Assembly (NCBI GenBank): GCA_021604525.1
Contig: BQJD01000006.1
Location: 1 to 64,000 of the forward strand
Direction of reading: 5' to 3'
DNA: 64,000 nucleotides
DNA from: a marine bacterium B5-7
GTDB taxonomy: Bacteria; Pseudomonadota; Gammaproteobacteria; Arenicellales; CAJQKF01
Position numbers and translations under genes: made by a program. This document shows, one piece after another, positions 27,100 through 36,159 of this stretch. How positions within the stretch are numbered: position 1 is the first letter of the stretch; each line of letters begins with the position of its first letter. The notes under the pieces are model-generated. The model did no database searches. It saw only the letters and a list, made by a program, of their open reading frames with translations, and was not told the DNA's origin.

Positions 27100-28836
27100 T
27101 TAACCCATCGGCCAGACGGATGCCAGGTATTTCCAGTTGATGAAGTAATACACAACAAAAGATACCAGCAGCAATATTGCGAGTGCGAAGGTGCCTGGTG
27201 CCTCGAACCCGGCAGAACCATGTTCTTCCACCGTAAGTCGCGGTGCACGAGCAAGTAACTCCGGACGATCGACGTTATAGACGCCAGGGGCCAGTGCCTT
27301 GCCGAGAAAGCTTTGCAAAAATCCTGCAGACGGCTCGAGTTTCTGACCGAACAGTAGTGATCCCACGGTGATCAACAGATAAGCCGCACCGCCGACAATC
27401 GCAGCCAGACCGCCGATAGCGGCAATTGCCATGAGCGTGTAGGCCATTCCCGGATATTCGAATGTCATCGCAGCCCCGGTGAAATCCATGTCCCAGTGAC
27501 GTCGTGAAACGCCCAGAGTACCTGCGCCCAGCATGAACAGGATCAGGATCGTCATGCCACCGCCGAACAGGTAGGGTTGCCACCTGGCGAGCGTCGGCAG
27601 GATGATTTTTCGTCTGAACAGAACCGGGATCAACAGGTAGGTCAGCGCCATGAATGTCAGTGTTGTACCAACCGCTACCGTTGCATGGAAGTGCGCTGGG
27701 ACATAAATCGTGTTGTGGATGATCAGATTGATCTGCTCAGTGCCCATTACCACACCGGTGATACCGCCAATGAATCCGAAGACGACCAGCGCAATGAACA
27801 TGCCGGAGAACACGGGATTACCCCACGGCGCTTTACGTAACCACTCGAAGTAACCGCGTGTAAAACCTTTTTGACGCTGCGCGACCTCGATTGAACCGGG
27901 TACGGTGAGCCCGTGAACCATGCTGGCAAGTACCGCCAGGTACATTGCATAGCTGGTGTTGAATATCTTCCACTCGGTTCCAACACCCGGGTCCACGAGA
28001 ATATGGTGGGCGGAGGCAAGCTGAAGAAACAGGATATACAAGAGAAACGCGGTACGGCTGACCTTTTCCGACATCGGCCGTGCGCCGAACAGGACGCCGG
28101 CAATCAGATACCAAACCGATACATGTGCCGCCACGTTGATCTGTTGTGATGAATGCCCAAGTCCCCACCAGATGATGCGATAGGTTTCGGCATCGATATG
28201 GCTGATATAGCCGATGGCCCACAGGAATGTCGGTACCAGGATGATGGCGCCCGATGCGATGGTGAAAACTGCAATGATGGCGGCAGTAATCGCACCGAAT
28301 GTCACCAGCGGGACAGACCCCTCGTAGGTTTTTTCCTGGTAGGCGACCACCAGCGTACCGAAGAACACCAGCACTTGTACGAGCGCGCCGACTGCAAACA
28401 GGATCAGGCCCAGGTAGAAATGTGGCTCGGCCTGCATCGGTACATATGACGTCATCATGACGCTGGACCTGCCCTGGAATACTGCGACATTATTCATCAC
28501 CGCGCCAATCACCATCAGTGCGAAGCCGAACCATGCCCAAGCGGGGGTTGCCAACCGTGATCGCAATAAGGTGGACGAGGCAAAATGCAGGATCGCCATC
28601 TCGAAGAAGATAATCCAGAAGATCAGCGCATTGATGCCATGCGCCGTGAGAACCATGTAAAAGTCCTGCGGCGGAAGCAGGTGAACCTGCTGCCATCTTG
28701 TCAGTACGACACCGAGGGCAAGCACGCCGGCGAGCAGCAACGCTACCACACCCGCAACAGCATTCACTTTGATCAGGCTTTCGGCCGATTTGTGAAAGTA
28801 GAATCCCGAATCGGGACAGACTCTGAAGTTAGCCAT
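27100..28836 (-). CDS. B-family-like heme-copper subunit I, Tyr-to-Gln active site
   Basis: 578 residues from ATG 28836, with AGGAG at 28846-28850; the frame's earlier TTG is unlikely. About 13-14 membrane helices. Ligands: His66 (AHGINALIFW, low-spin heme), His228 (WGLGHSSQQIN), His277-His278 (ASAHHILVDPG, CuB), and His382-x-His384 (VPAHFHATVAVG, the two hemes). Numbering is close to the Thermus ba3 oxidase. The residue four after His228, a cross-linked Tyr in oxygen reductases, is Gln232. That loss is a mark of NO-reducing members of the superfamily (sNOR/eNOR types in the literature), so an NO reductase is the best guess; an oxidase is less likely. CuA subunit gene directly upstream. Confidence 0.85.
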   Translation of the reverse strand: MANFRVCPDSGFYFHKSAESLIKVNAVAGVVALLLAGVLALGVVLTRWQQVHLLPPQDFYMVLTAHGINALIFWIIFFEMAILHFASSTLLRSRLATPAWAWFGFALMVIGAVMNNVAVFQGRSSVMMTSYVPMQAEPHFYLGLILFAVGALVQVLVFFGTLVVAYQEKTYEGSVPLVTFGAITAAIIAVFTIASGAIILVPTFLWAIGYISHIDAETYRIIWWGLGHSSQQINVAAHVSVWYLIAGVLFGARPMSEKVSRTAFLLYILFLQLASAHHILVDPGVGTEWKIFNTSYAMYLAVLASMVHGLTVPGSIEVAQRQKGFTRGYFEWLRKAPWGNPVFSGMFIALVVFGFIGGITGVVMGTEQINLIIHNTIYVPAHFHATVAVGTTLTFMALTYLLIPVLFRRKIILPTLARWQPYLFGGGMTILILFMLGAGTLGVSRRHWDMDFTGAAMTFEYPGMAYTLMAIAAIGGLAAIVGGAAYLLITVGSLLFGQKLEPSAGFLQSFLGKALAPGVYNVDRPELLARAPRLTVEEHGSAGFEAPGTFALAILLLVSFVVYYFINWKYLASVWPMG

Positions 28837-28842
28837 GATCAA

Positions 28843-29379
28843 TTACTCCTTCACGTATATTTTGCCGACCATGGTGTGATGGCCGATACCGCAGTATTCG
28901 TTGCATATCACGCCATACTCGCCTGCCTTGTCTGGCGTGATCTCGATGACCATCTCGTACCCTGGAACAACCTGCAGGTTGATATTGGTTGGTTGCAATG
29001 AAAAGCCGTGCTGCCAATCCATGGAAGAGAGATGAAGCCGATAGCTTTTGTCTTTCTCCAGTTCGAGAATGGGCCACCATTGCCACAATCGACCCAGCAT
29101 ATAAATATCGCTGCCGGCAGGTGGTGCCACCACGGGCAAGTTGGCTTCGTCGCGTACCTTGTACTGCTCGACCATTGCCTGAACTTTCGCACCGTACGCT
29201 GCGGGAGTAGTCTGGTATGCCTCGGTGGAAAGATTTTGTTTTCCGTATATATGCCAGTACGGCATCATCAGGAACATGATCACGCACCAGACCAATGCAA
29301 GCGCGATCCAGACGAGTTCTACGCGTCCGACGGGAACCTTCCACCAGATTCTGTCGGCAGGGGGCATATAGGAAGTCAT
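28843..29379 (-). CDS. CuA-containing subunit II (NorY-like)
   Basis: 178 residues: one membrane helix (about 22-40) and a cupredoxin domain. The CuA ligands are all present: His124 (DWQHGFSLQP), Cys159, Glu161 (backbone), Cys163, His167 and Met170 in CNEYCGIGHHTM. The short length and single N-terminal helix fit B-family (ba3-like) subunit II. It accepts electrons from cytochrome c or cupredoxin and passes them to subunit I. Stop codon lies six bases before the subunit I ATG. Confidence 0.92.
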   Translation of the reverse strand: MTSYMPPADRIWWKVPVGRVELVWIALALVWCVIMFLMMPYWHIYGKQNLSTEAYQTTPAAYGAKVQAMVEQYKVRDEANLPVVAPPAGSDIYMLGRLWQWWPILELEKDKSYRLHLSSMDWQHGFSLQPTNINLQVVPGYEMVIEITPDKAGEYGVICNEYCGIGHHTMVGKIYVKE

Positions 29380-29406
29380 AACGGTCTCCCGATCTTAAAT
29401 ATGAAT

Positions 29407-29577
29407 TTATGGCGCAACAGGCAGGGTGACGACTTCCATGATTCCCCATATGATGTAGAACACTGTGGGCATGGTGACACCGATAAATAGCAACAGGAAC
29501 GGGTTATCCAGTAACGACTGCATCGCAGGGATGCGTTCTTCTGGTTCTTGGGTGGTATTGTCGGTAGGGTCGCTCAT
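29407..29577 (-). CDS. 56-aa membrane subunit of the heme-copper operon
   Basis: ATG at 29577, TAA at 29407-29409, 56 residues. The first 22 are polar and acidic (TTQEPEERIPAMQ), then one membrane helix NPFLLLFIGVTMPTVFYIIW. It is the first gene of the operon, 27 bases before subunit II. Size, single helix and place match the small subunit IIa of ba3-type oxidases or the equivalent peptide of related NO reductases; sequence identity to either cannot be judged here. Confidence 0.7.
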   Translation of the reverse strand: MSDPTDNTTQEPEERIPAMQSLLDNPFLLLFIGVTMPTVFYIIWGIMEVVTLPVAP

Positions 29578-29869
29578 TTATTCTCCCCCGAGATAGCCGG
29601 TTTAAACAGAATCAGTTTTGGTTTAAAACGCAGAGCCCGGACATCGCGTATTCCATTTGCGACGTCCGGCGAAACAAACTCCGACCGAAGGAGCCGTTGC
29701 CTCTTCTACGTGTTACAAAAAGTACACTTCCGTATGTATAAAATCCTTGATTAAAGTCAATAATTTGGATTATTAAGGTCCGTATTGCCGACTTGGTGCG
29801 ATGGCGGGGGAGTTAATTCTAAGGAGCGCTTACAGAGCTGAGTGGTTTGAGAGACGTAAGACTACGGGT
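29578..29869. other. Control region between heme-copper operon and periplasmic protein
   Basis: 292 bases without a gene. It holds the Dnr/FNR box and AT-rich promoter sequence for the minus-strand operon; the part right of 29770 shows no feature I can support. Confidence 0.5.
29747..29760 (-). promoter_or_regulatory. Dnr/FNR box upstream of the heme-copper operon
   Basis: TTGATTAAAGTCAA matches the consensus TTGA-N6-TCAA and reads as TTGACTTTAATCAA on the minus strand, almost the same as the nirS box. It lies about 170 bases upstream of the 56-aa gene; a weak -10 (TGTACT, minus strand, 29726-29721) sits 20 bases downstream. This links the heme-copper operon to the same regulator as nirS. 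Confidence 0.75.
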
Positions 29870-30364
29870 TCAATCGGGTACGAGTCGATAATGGACTTCC
29901 AGCTTTTTGACTATGCCCGGGTTCATGATAATCATCTCGTTGTCAGAGAATATGATTTCGCATGGAGCCGAAAGAGAGCAGTCGAACATAACCCGGCCAT
30001 CGATTGTTTTGACCTTATCGATATGAGCAACTATCGCTTCATCGAGGATGCCGAAATCGCCCCGAATGTAAGCACTTTTTGTGGTTTGTGCGCTGACTGA
30101 CTCGAACACCTTGCGTATCGCGTCCGCTGAAACTTCTGCGGAGTACGGGTAGGGAATATAAAGCCGTACGATGCGGTTTTTGGAAAAGAAACGGATATAT
30201 TGGTTGGCCCCGGACAGTTCGGCCAGGTCGCTGTCGTTTCCTTCGCGGACAAAGTATCCTGAAGTGATTAAAGCATTGTTGTCGTCTTGCGCGTGCGTGT
30301 CTTGAGCAAATACTGATCCCGTGAAAACAATTACAAACAACAATAATGTGTGCATCTTGACCAT
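29870..30364 (-). CDS. Secreted hypothetical protein
   Basis: 164 residues with a good signal peptide (about 1-20, cut after VFA-QD). The mature part is mixed alpha/beta with Cys pair in FDCSLSAPCEI (about 129-136), a likely disulfide. No recognised domain. It is read towards the heme-copper operon but is 290 bases upstream of it with a control region between, so it is probably a separate unit. Divergent from sthA. Confidence 0.6.
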   Translation of the reverse strand: MVKMHTLLLFVIVFTGSVFAQDTHAQDDNNALITSGYFVREGNDSDLAELSGANQYIRFFSKNRIVRLYIPYPYSAEVSADAIRKVFESVSAQTTKSAYIRGDFGILDEAIVAHIDKVKTIDGRVMFDCSLSAPCEIIFSDNEMIIMNPGIVKKLEVHYRLVPD

Positions 30365-30499
30365 GGATAAATTCCTTAACGTTAAAGCGATCGTTTCCTG
30401 TACAAACGACGTAATTGGTCATTCATTTCAAACATCGCCATAGTGGCCGCATTATAATTCGCCAAAGAACCCGAACTCCAAGGATACGCAAACTTAAGT

Positions 30500-31927
30500 A
30501 TGCAGGACGATCATTACGACCTCATTGTCATTGGCTCCGGCCCGGCCGGCGAGCGTGCTGCTGCCCAGGCAGCCTATTTTGGCTATCGTGTAGCGCTGGT
30601 CGAAAAAGAAGCCGATCCCGGTGGCGCAGGGATCAACACCGGGACGATACCTTCGAAGACCCTGCGCGAATCGGCTCTGTATCTTTCTGGCACACAAAGC
30701 CGTGGTTTACACGGCGTTAATGCAACCATCAAGCGTGACATCGATGCCGATGACTTCATGTACCGCGAACGCTATGTCGTAGCCCGTCAGCGGGAGCGGT
30801 TCCAGTGGAATATGGATCGTCATCGGGTCGACGTCATCAAGGGGCGTGCCGAACTGGCAGGTGCATCGGAAGTAATCGTGCGTGGCGCTGGCAATGTTCG
30901 CAAGATCAAGACAGCGAAAATCATTATTGCCACTGGCAGTACGCCCCGACATCCGCCGTTTCTGCCCTTCGAAGATCCGTCGGTCTACGATAGCGACAGC
31001 ATACTTCAGATGCACGAGTTGCCGAAATCCATGGCGGTGATCGGCGCCGGTGTCATCGGTTGCGAGTACGCCACTTTCCTGGGAGCCATGGGTATCCGGG
31101 TAGTATTGATAAACAGTGGCGAGCTGTTGCTGCCGTTTCTGGACAATGAGCTTTCCGAGCGGTTGTTCGAGGAAATGGCTGGCGGCGGTATAGAAATGCT
31201 GACCGAGGAACGAGTGGTTTCGGTGACGCGAATCGCTGATACCACCTTGAAAGTAATTCTTGAATCCGGCGCCGATTTCGAAGTGCAAAGCATTCTGTTT
31301 GCCGCCGGCAGACGTCCGGCCACCGGTAGGATGGGACTGGAAGAAACGGGTATCGAACTCGATGGCAAGGGATATATCGTCGTCGACGACAATTTTCAAA
31401 CCGCGCTACCTGGCGTATACGCCATAGGCGACGCAATCGGTTTCCCGGCACTTGCCAGTACCTCCATGGATCAGGGACGCACTGCGGCGTGCCATGCATT
31501 CGGTTTTGAATTCCGTAACAAGGCAAACAAGCAATTACCTTTTGGTATCTACACCGTACCGTCGATTTCCATGGTGGGTGAGACCGAGCAAACCTGTATC
31601 GACAAGGGCATTGACTATGCGGTCGGTCGGGCGAGCTATTCAAACAATCCACGCAGTCAGATCATCGGCGACGAGCACGGTTTCATGAAGCTTGTTTTCC
31701 GGCCAAAGGATTTCCGCCTGCTTGGGGTGCACATCATCGGTGAGCGGTCTACAGAACTCATCCATCTCGGTGCTTGCGTGATCCAGTTCGGCGGCGCGAT
31801 CGACTACTTTATCCAATCGGTATTCAACCATCCAACCTTATCGGAAATTTATAAATATGCCGCCTATGACGGGCTGCGTAGTTTGCCGAAGTCAGTTCAG
31901 AAGAAGGTCTGGAAGAAGGCATCCTGA
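30500..31927 (+). CDS. sthA: Soluble pyridine nucleotide transhydrogenase
   Basis: 475 residues, flavoprotein disulfide reductase fold: FAD-binding VIGSGPAGERAAAQAA at the N-terminus, NAD(P)-binding VIGAGVIGCEYATFLG (about 180), and VYAIGDAIGFPALAS for the second FAD contact. The redox-active CxxxxC of lipoamide dehydrogenase is absent; the aligned stretch is GINTGTIPSKTLRE, as in SthA, which lacks that disulfide. Interconverts NADPH + NAD+ and NADH + NADP+. Typical of gammaproteobacteria. Confidence 0.93.
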   Translation: MQDDHYDLIVIGSGPAGERAAAQAAYFGYRVALVEKEADPGGAGINTGTIPSKTLRESALYLSGTQSRGLHGVNATIKRDIDADDFMYRERYVVARQRERFQWNMDRHRVDVIKGRAELAGASEVIVRGAGNVRKIKTAKIIIATGSTPRHPPFLPFEDPSVYDSDSILQMHELPKSMAVIGAGVIGCEYATFLGAMGIRVVLINSGELLLPFLDNELSERLFEEMAGGGIEMLTEERVVSVTRIADTTLKVILESGADFEVQSILFAAGRRPATGRMGLEETGIELDGKGYIVVDDNFQTALPGVYAIGDAIGFPALASTSMDQGRTAACHAFGFEFRNKANKQLPFGIYTVPSISMVGETEQTCIDKGIDYAVGRASYSNNPRSQIIGDEHGFMKLVFRPKDFRLLGVHIIGERSTELIHLGACVIQFGGAIDYFIQSVFNHPTLSEIYKYAAYDGLRSLPKSVQKKVWKKAS

Positions 31928-31979
31928 GATAATCAGGCAGGGATTAATCCGGGTTTCAGATCCGCTGCAAACTCATTGA

Positions 31980-32723
31980 CTACCTGCGATTGATCTCACG
32001 GATGATATCGAGATAGTGGCGCAAGGTGTTCTCGAAACCGCTATCAAATGACTCCACCACGATGGCGTGACCAATAGAGACTTCCTCAACGCCGGGCACG
32101 GCATTGAGGAAGTTGCCCAGGTTGAGCAGGTTCAGGTCATGGCCCGCGTTGATACCGAGACCAAGGCTTGCAGCATATTCAGCAGCGCTGACATACTGAT
32201 CGAGAACGGTGTTCTCATCAGCCGTATTGAATGCACGCGCATAGGCTTCCGTATACAACTCGATACGCTGGGCACCGGTCGATGGAACATGCTCGATCTG
32301 TGTGGGTTCGGGATCCATGAACAGGCTTACCCGAATACCATTATCAACAAGCTCGGCGACGGCGCGTTGTAGCGCGCTGTTATCACGACCCAAGTCGAAG
32401 CCGTGGTCTGAGGTAAGTTGATTTGGATCGTCCGGTACCAGCGTGCACTGGTCCGGCTTTGTTTCCCGAACAAGTGCGATGAATGAAGCTGTGGGATTGC
32501 CTTCAATATTAAACTCAACATCCTCGTACTTTGCACACAGTTCGGCCAGTACCGGAACGTCGGCGAAACGGATGTGCCGCTGATCGGGTCGGGGATGAAC
32601 CGTGATGCCGTTAACGCCCACCGCCAGCGCCCGCCGCGCCATGTTAAGCACGCTTGGATAATCCCGGCCGCGGGCGTTGCGAAGCAGTGCAAACTTGTTG
32701 AGGTTAATGCTGAATTGGGTCAT
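31980..32723 (-). CDS. pdxJ: Pyridoxine 5'-phosphate synthase PdxJ
   Basis: 247 residues, TIM barrel of normal length. Condenses deoxyxylulose 5-phosphate with 3-amino-2-oxopropyl phosphate in vitamin B6 synthesis. Family segments: LNKFALLRNARGRDYPS, GVNGITVHPRPDQRHI, the VEFNIEGNP strand, VSLFMDPEP, and LGINAGHDLNLLNL near the C-terminus. Convergent with sthA. Confidence 0.95.
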   Translation of the reverse strand: MTQFSINLNKFALLRNARGRDYPSVLNMARRALAVGVNGITVHPRPDQRHIRFADVPVLAELCAKYEDVEFNIEGNPTASFIALVRETKPDQCTLVPDDPNQLTSDHGFDLGRDNSALQRAVAELVDNGIRVSLFMDPEPTQIEHVPSTGAQRIELYTEAYARAFNTADENTVLDQYVSAAEYAASLGLGINAGHDLNLLNLGNFLNAVPGVEEVSIGHAIVVESFDSGFENTLRHYLDIIREINRR

Positions 32724-32866
32724 GGTGTATTTATTCGTAACGGCGCGACGAATTGAACGGTATGTTGGTGTGGTTCGATTGTCGCAGAAAAGAATCCGGT
32801 TTCACAATTTGCAAATGATTGTGGAGGTGCCACTCATGAATACACCGGATCTTTTTAAATTCACAG

Positions 32867-33526
32867 TCAATAGCTTGGCGGAGTTATGGCCCAAATGACG
32901 ATGGTTTCTTCGTCGGAGGGATTGTCATAGCGATGCGGCTTGTCACTCTCAAAAGCAAAACTGTCTCCTGCTTTTAAAAGTACTTCACGCTCATCTATCC
33001 ACAAACGCAACTCGCCGGCGACGACGATACCGGCTTCTTCACCTTGATGCGAATAGGGTTCAGGACCGCTTGCCGACTTCGGTGGAAAAATACATCGCAA
33101 CAGTTCAATTTCACGCCGCAGATTCGGCGAGAGGAGCTGGTCGGTAATGCCGGTGTTGAATGTGAGATGACGTCGCTGATGTTCCCTGACAACAACATCC
33201 TGTAAACCATTATCACCGTCTGAAACGGGTGAGAAAAACCAACTGATGGTTACACCAAGCGCCCGGCTGACAGAATGCAGCGCCTTTACGGAAGGTTTCG
33301 ATAACCCTCGCTCTATTTGACTCAGATAACCTTGTGACAATCCCGTCTGCTTGCTGAGTTGGGCAAGCGTCATATCGTGCGCTTTTCGCAGATCTCGTAC
33401 TTCATCTCCAATCCGCTCGTCGCCTTCAAGAAGCTTGGAAACATTAATTTTCTGGTCATCCAGGTTTGCAAGTCCTGACTTATTGGAAGGTCTGATGAAT
33501 TTTGGGAGCTTATTAGGTTTCGACAT
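32867..33526 (-). CDS. XRE-cupin transcriptional regulator
   Basis: About 219 residues from ATG 33526 (MSKPNKLPKF); a TTG at 33541 in frame is less likely. HTH_3 domain at about 40-95 (LRKAHDMTLAQLSKQTGLSQ, with SQIERGLSKPSV) and a C-terminal cupin (about 140-215, SHQGEEAGIVVAGELRLWID and GDSFAFESDKPHRYDN). Proteins of this shape (PuuR, SutR types) control polyamine, amino acid or sulfur catabolism and bind a small ligand in the cupin. It is divergent from the catabolic operon at 33692 and most likely controls it. Confidence 0.88.
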   Translation of the reverse strand: MSKPNKLPKFIRPSNKSGLANLDDQKINVSKLLEGDERIGDEVRDLRKAHDMTLAQLSKQTGLSQGYLSQIERGLSKPSVKALHSVSRALGVTISWFFSPVSDGDNGLQDVVVREHQRRHLTFNTGITDQLLSPNLRREIELLRCIFPPKSASGPEPYSHQGEEAGIVVAGELRLWIDEREVLLKAGDSFAFESDKPHRYDNPSDEETIVIWAITPPSY

Positions 33527-33598
33527 CGCACTAAACAACAAAGAGGGGGTTTAAATTTCTGGCCGTTTCTCGCCACAGCATAACCATGTGTGCAAGTA

Positions 33599-33632
33599 AT
33601 ATTCAATAAAATATTCAAAAAAGTGAATATTT
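33599..33632. promoter_or_regulatory. Putative operator: ATATTCAA half-sites and inverted repeat
   Basis: ATATTCAA occurs at 33599-33606 and again 12 bp later at 33611-33618; the second copy forms a perfect 9-bp inverted repeat, AAATATTCA (33609-33617) with TGAATATTT (33624-33632). The site lies in the AT-rich divergent promoter region between the XRE-cupin gene and the flavoprotein gene, a natural operator position. Confidence 0.55.
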
Positions 33633-33691
33633 CTGTTGTAATTTTTACATATATGATTATTATTTCAAAAAAATTTACTTGAAATATTATC

Positions 33692-36142
33692 TTGTCAGTT
33701 CCCGGTCACACAGATGTATTGATTGTTGGAGGCGGAGTCGCCGGTTGTGCCATTGCCTATCATCTGGCAAAGATCGGAATTACTGATGTGGTCTTGTGCG
33801 AGCGTAAATTATTGACATGCGGAACGACCTGGCATGCAGCCGGGTTGGTGACGCAGCTACGCGCTACCCGTAACATGACAGAGCTTGCCAAGTATACGGG
33901 GGAACTGTTTTCCGATCTCGAAGCAGAAACGGGGCAGGCAACAGGATACAAGAAAAATGGCTCACTCCGTCTGGCTAAAACCGAAGCACGCCTGGAGGAA
34001 CTCAAGCGTGGTGTCTCAATGGCTCGTCTTTTCGGGCTTGATGCTGACGTCATCTCACCTGACGAGGTTAAAGAGCGTTGGCCGCTCGCTGAAACGAATG
34101 ACCTGACAGGTGCCATATGGATGCCAAACGATGGTCAGGTCAATCCGTCAGATGTAACCATGGCGATGGCGAAGGGCGCGCGCGCGTCAGGTGTAAATAT
34201 ATTCGAAAACACTCGTGTTGAACGTATTCTTGTAGAAGGCGGACGTGCGGTTGGCGCAATAACACAAGCAGGTGATATTCGTGCATCGAAGGTCGTAATT
34301 GCCGGAGGCATGTGGTCTCGCGAGCTTGCCGCAGAAATTGGCGTTAGCCTTCCATTACATGCGGCGGAGCACTTCTATGTTGTTACAGAACCTATCAGGG
34401 ACTTGCCCGCTAATTTGCCGGTGATGTTTCTCGGCGACGAATGCTCTTACTACAAGGAAGATGCTGGCAAGCTCCTTCTGGGTTGCTTTGAACCCCATGC
34501 CAAGCCTTGGGGGCATAAAGGAATTCCAGAGGATTTTTGCTTCGACTCATTGCCTGAAGATTTCGAGCATTTTGAGCCGATATTGGAAATGGCCATTAAA
34601 CGGGTGCCGACACTGTCGAAAACCGGTATTCAGCTTTTTTTCAACGGTCCGGAAAGTTTTACACCCGATGACAGATACCTTCTTGGTGAAACTCCCGAGA
34701 TAAAAGATCTCTACTGTGCGTGCGGCTTTAATTCTGTGGGAATACTTTCCTCAGGTGGGGTTGGCAAAGCTCTGGCCGCGTGGATTCGCGATGGCTACCC
34801 TCCATTTGAGCTGGCCGATGTTGATATTCGCAGGATGCAACCTTTCCAAGCCAATAAACGCTATTTATATGACAGAACCAAAGAGACCTTGGGACTTTTA
34901 TTTCAGATGCATTGGCCGTATCGCCAGTACGAGACTGCCCGGGGTGTTCGACGAAGTCCGTTTCATGATCGTCTGCTTAAAACGGGCGCCTTTATGACGG
35001 AGGCGGCGGGCTTTGAAAGACCCGGTTTTTTTATTCTCGATGGAGGCGACAACGAGATTAAATATTCGTACGGCAAGCAGAGCTGGTTCGATGTCTGTGC
35101 CCGCGAATGTCTGCATACAACACACGCGGTTTCGTTGTTCGATCAAAGCGGTTTTTCAAAATTTCGCGTAGAAGGTCGTGACGCCTGCAAAATATTGAAC
35201 ACTATCTGTGCCAATGACATCGATGTGGAATCCGGCCGGCTGGTTTACAGCCAGTGTCTTAATGAGAACGGAGGAATCGAGGCAGATCTGACCGTGACGC
35301 GATTGCAGGAGAATGCATTTCTCATTGTATCTATCGGGACATCCCAGACCCGCGACCTTGGCTGGTTTCGAAGACACATTCCCGATACTGCCCACGCAGT
35401 CATCACCGATATGACTTCGGGTTTGCCGATGCTTGCCCTGATGGGACCAGATTCAAGAGCATTGCTTGAGAAGGTATCTGGTGAAAGTCTATCCAACGAA
35501 GTTTTTCCCTTTGGCTCTTCTCGTGAGCTTGAGATTGGTTACGCCCGGGTTCGAGCTACCCGGGTGACTTATGTCGGAGAACTTGGCTGGGAGATCTATA
35601 TACCTGCTGAATTTTCTCAGTACGTATTCGATGAACTCATTGAAGCGGGTAGTGAATATCAACTCGGCCACGCTGGGTATTTCGCCATCAACTCACTTCG
35701 AATGGAAAAGGGATATCGTCATTGGGGACACGATATTGGTGAGGAAGATACACCCATAGAAGCAGGTCTTGAATTTGCGGTTGCATACGATAAGCCTGAG
35801 GGCTTCATCGGTCAAAAAGCGCTCATTGCAAAACGTGCTCAAAAACCGTCCACCAAAAGACTTGTACAGGTTCGTCTCGCTTGTGATGAACCACAGCCGT
35901 TTCTCTACCACGATGAGCCGATCTTGCGTGAAGGAAAGATTGTCGGATCGATTACATCCGGCGCCTACGGCCATCGACTGAATGCATCTCTTGGCATGGG
36001 CTACATTCAATCGAAGGATGGCATTAACAAGTCTTATGTCGACAGCGGCAATTTTGAGGTCGAAGTGGCTTGTGAGCGATATCCTGTTGATGTGCAGTTC
36101 GCGCCATTTTTCGATCCAGCCAATACACGAATCAAACACTAA
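33692..36142 (+). CDS. Dimethylglycine/sarcosine dehydrogenase-like flavoprotein
   Basis: 816 residues. N-terminal FAD-dependent amine oxidase domain (about 5-370, VLIVGGGVAGCAIAYHLAKIG; GTTWHAAGLVTQLR is the usual flavin-site stretch), a linker domain, then a GcvT-type folate-binding domain (about 430-710) and GcvT C-terminal barrel (about 715-805). Such enzymes oxidatively demethylate N-methylated amino acids and load the methylene group on tetrahydrofolate. The exact substrate (dimethylglycine, sarcosine or another) is open. The only fitting start is TTG at 33692, with no clear RBS. Confidence 0.85.
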   Translation: MSVPGHTDVLIVGGGVAGCAIAYHLAKIGITDVVLCERKLLTCGTTWHAAGLVTQLRATRNMTELAKYTGELFSDLEAETGQATGYKKNGSLRLAKTEARLEELKRGVSMARLFGLDADVISPDEVKERWPLAETNDLTGAIWMPNDGQVNPSDVTMAMAKGARASGVNIFENTRVERILVEGGRAVGAITQAGDIRASKVVIAGGMWSRELAAEIGVSLPLHAAEHFYVVTEPIRDLPANLPVMFLGDECSYYKEDAGKLLLGCFEPHAKPWGHKGIPEDFCFDSLPEDFEHFEPILEMAIKRVPTLSKTGIQLFFNGPESFTPDDRYLLGETPEIKDLYCACGFNSVGILSSGGVGKALAAWIRDGYPPFELADVDIRRMQPFQANKRYLYDRTKETLGLLFQMHWPYRQYETARGVRRSPFHDRLLKTGAFMTEAAGFERPGFFILDGGDNEIKYSYGKQSWFDVCARECLHTTHAVSLFDQSGFSKFRVEGRDACKILNTICANDIDVESGRLVYSQCLNENGGIEADLTVTRLQENAFLIVSIGTSQTRDLGWFRRHIPDTAHAVITDMTSGLPMLALMGPDSRALLEKVSGESLSNEVFPFGSSRELEIGYARVRATRVTYVGELGWEIYIPAEFSQYVFDELIEAGSEYQLGHAGYFAINSLRMEKGYRHWGHDIGEEDTPIEAGLEFAVAYDKPEGFIGQKALIAKRAQKPSTKRLVQVRLACDEPQPFLYHDEPILREGKIVGSITSGAYGHRLNASLGMGYIQSKDGINKSYVDSGNFEVEVACERYPVDVQFAPFFDPANTRIKH

Positions 36143-36159
36143 GTGAGCAGGAGTTAGTC

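Noticed and set aside
26934-27254. Minus-strand ORF whose TGA overlaps the ctaB ATG
   Set aside because: Most of it lies inside the subunit I gene in another frame; the part in the gap has no clear start or RBS and contains the palindrome and hairpin.
29840-29885. tRNA-like tail (GGGTTCAATC)
   Set aside because: The T-arm does not pair and no acceptor or anticodon arm could be drawn.
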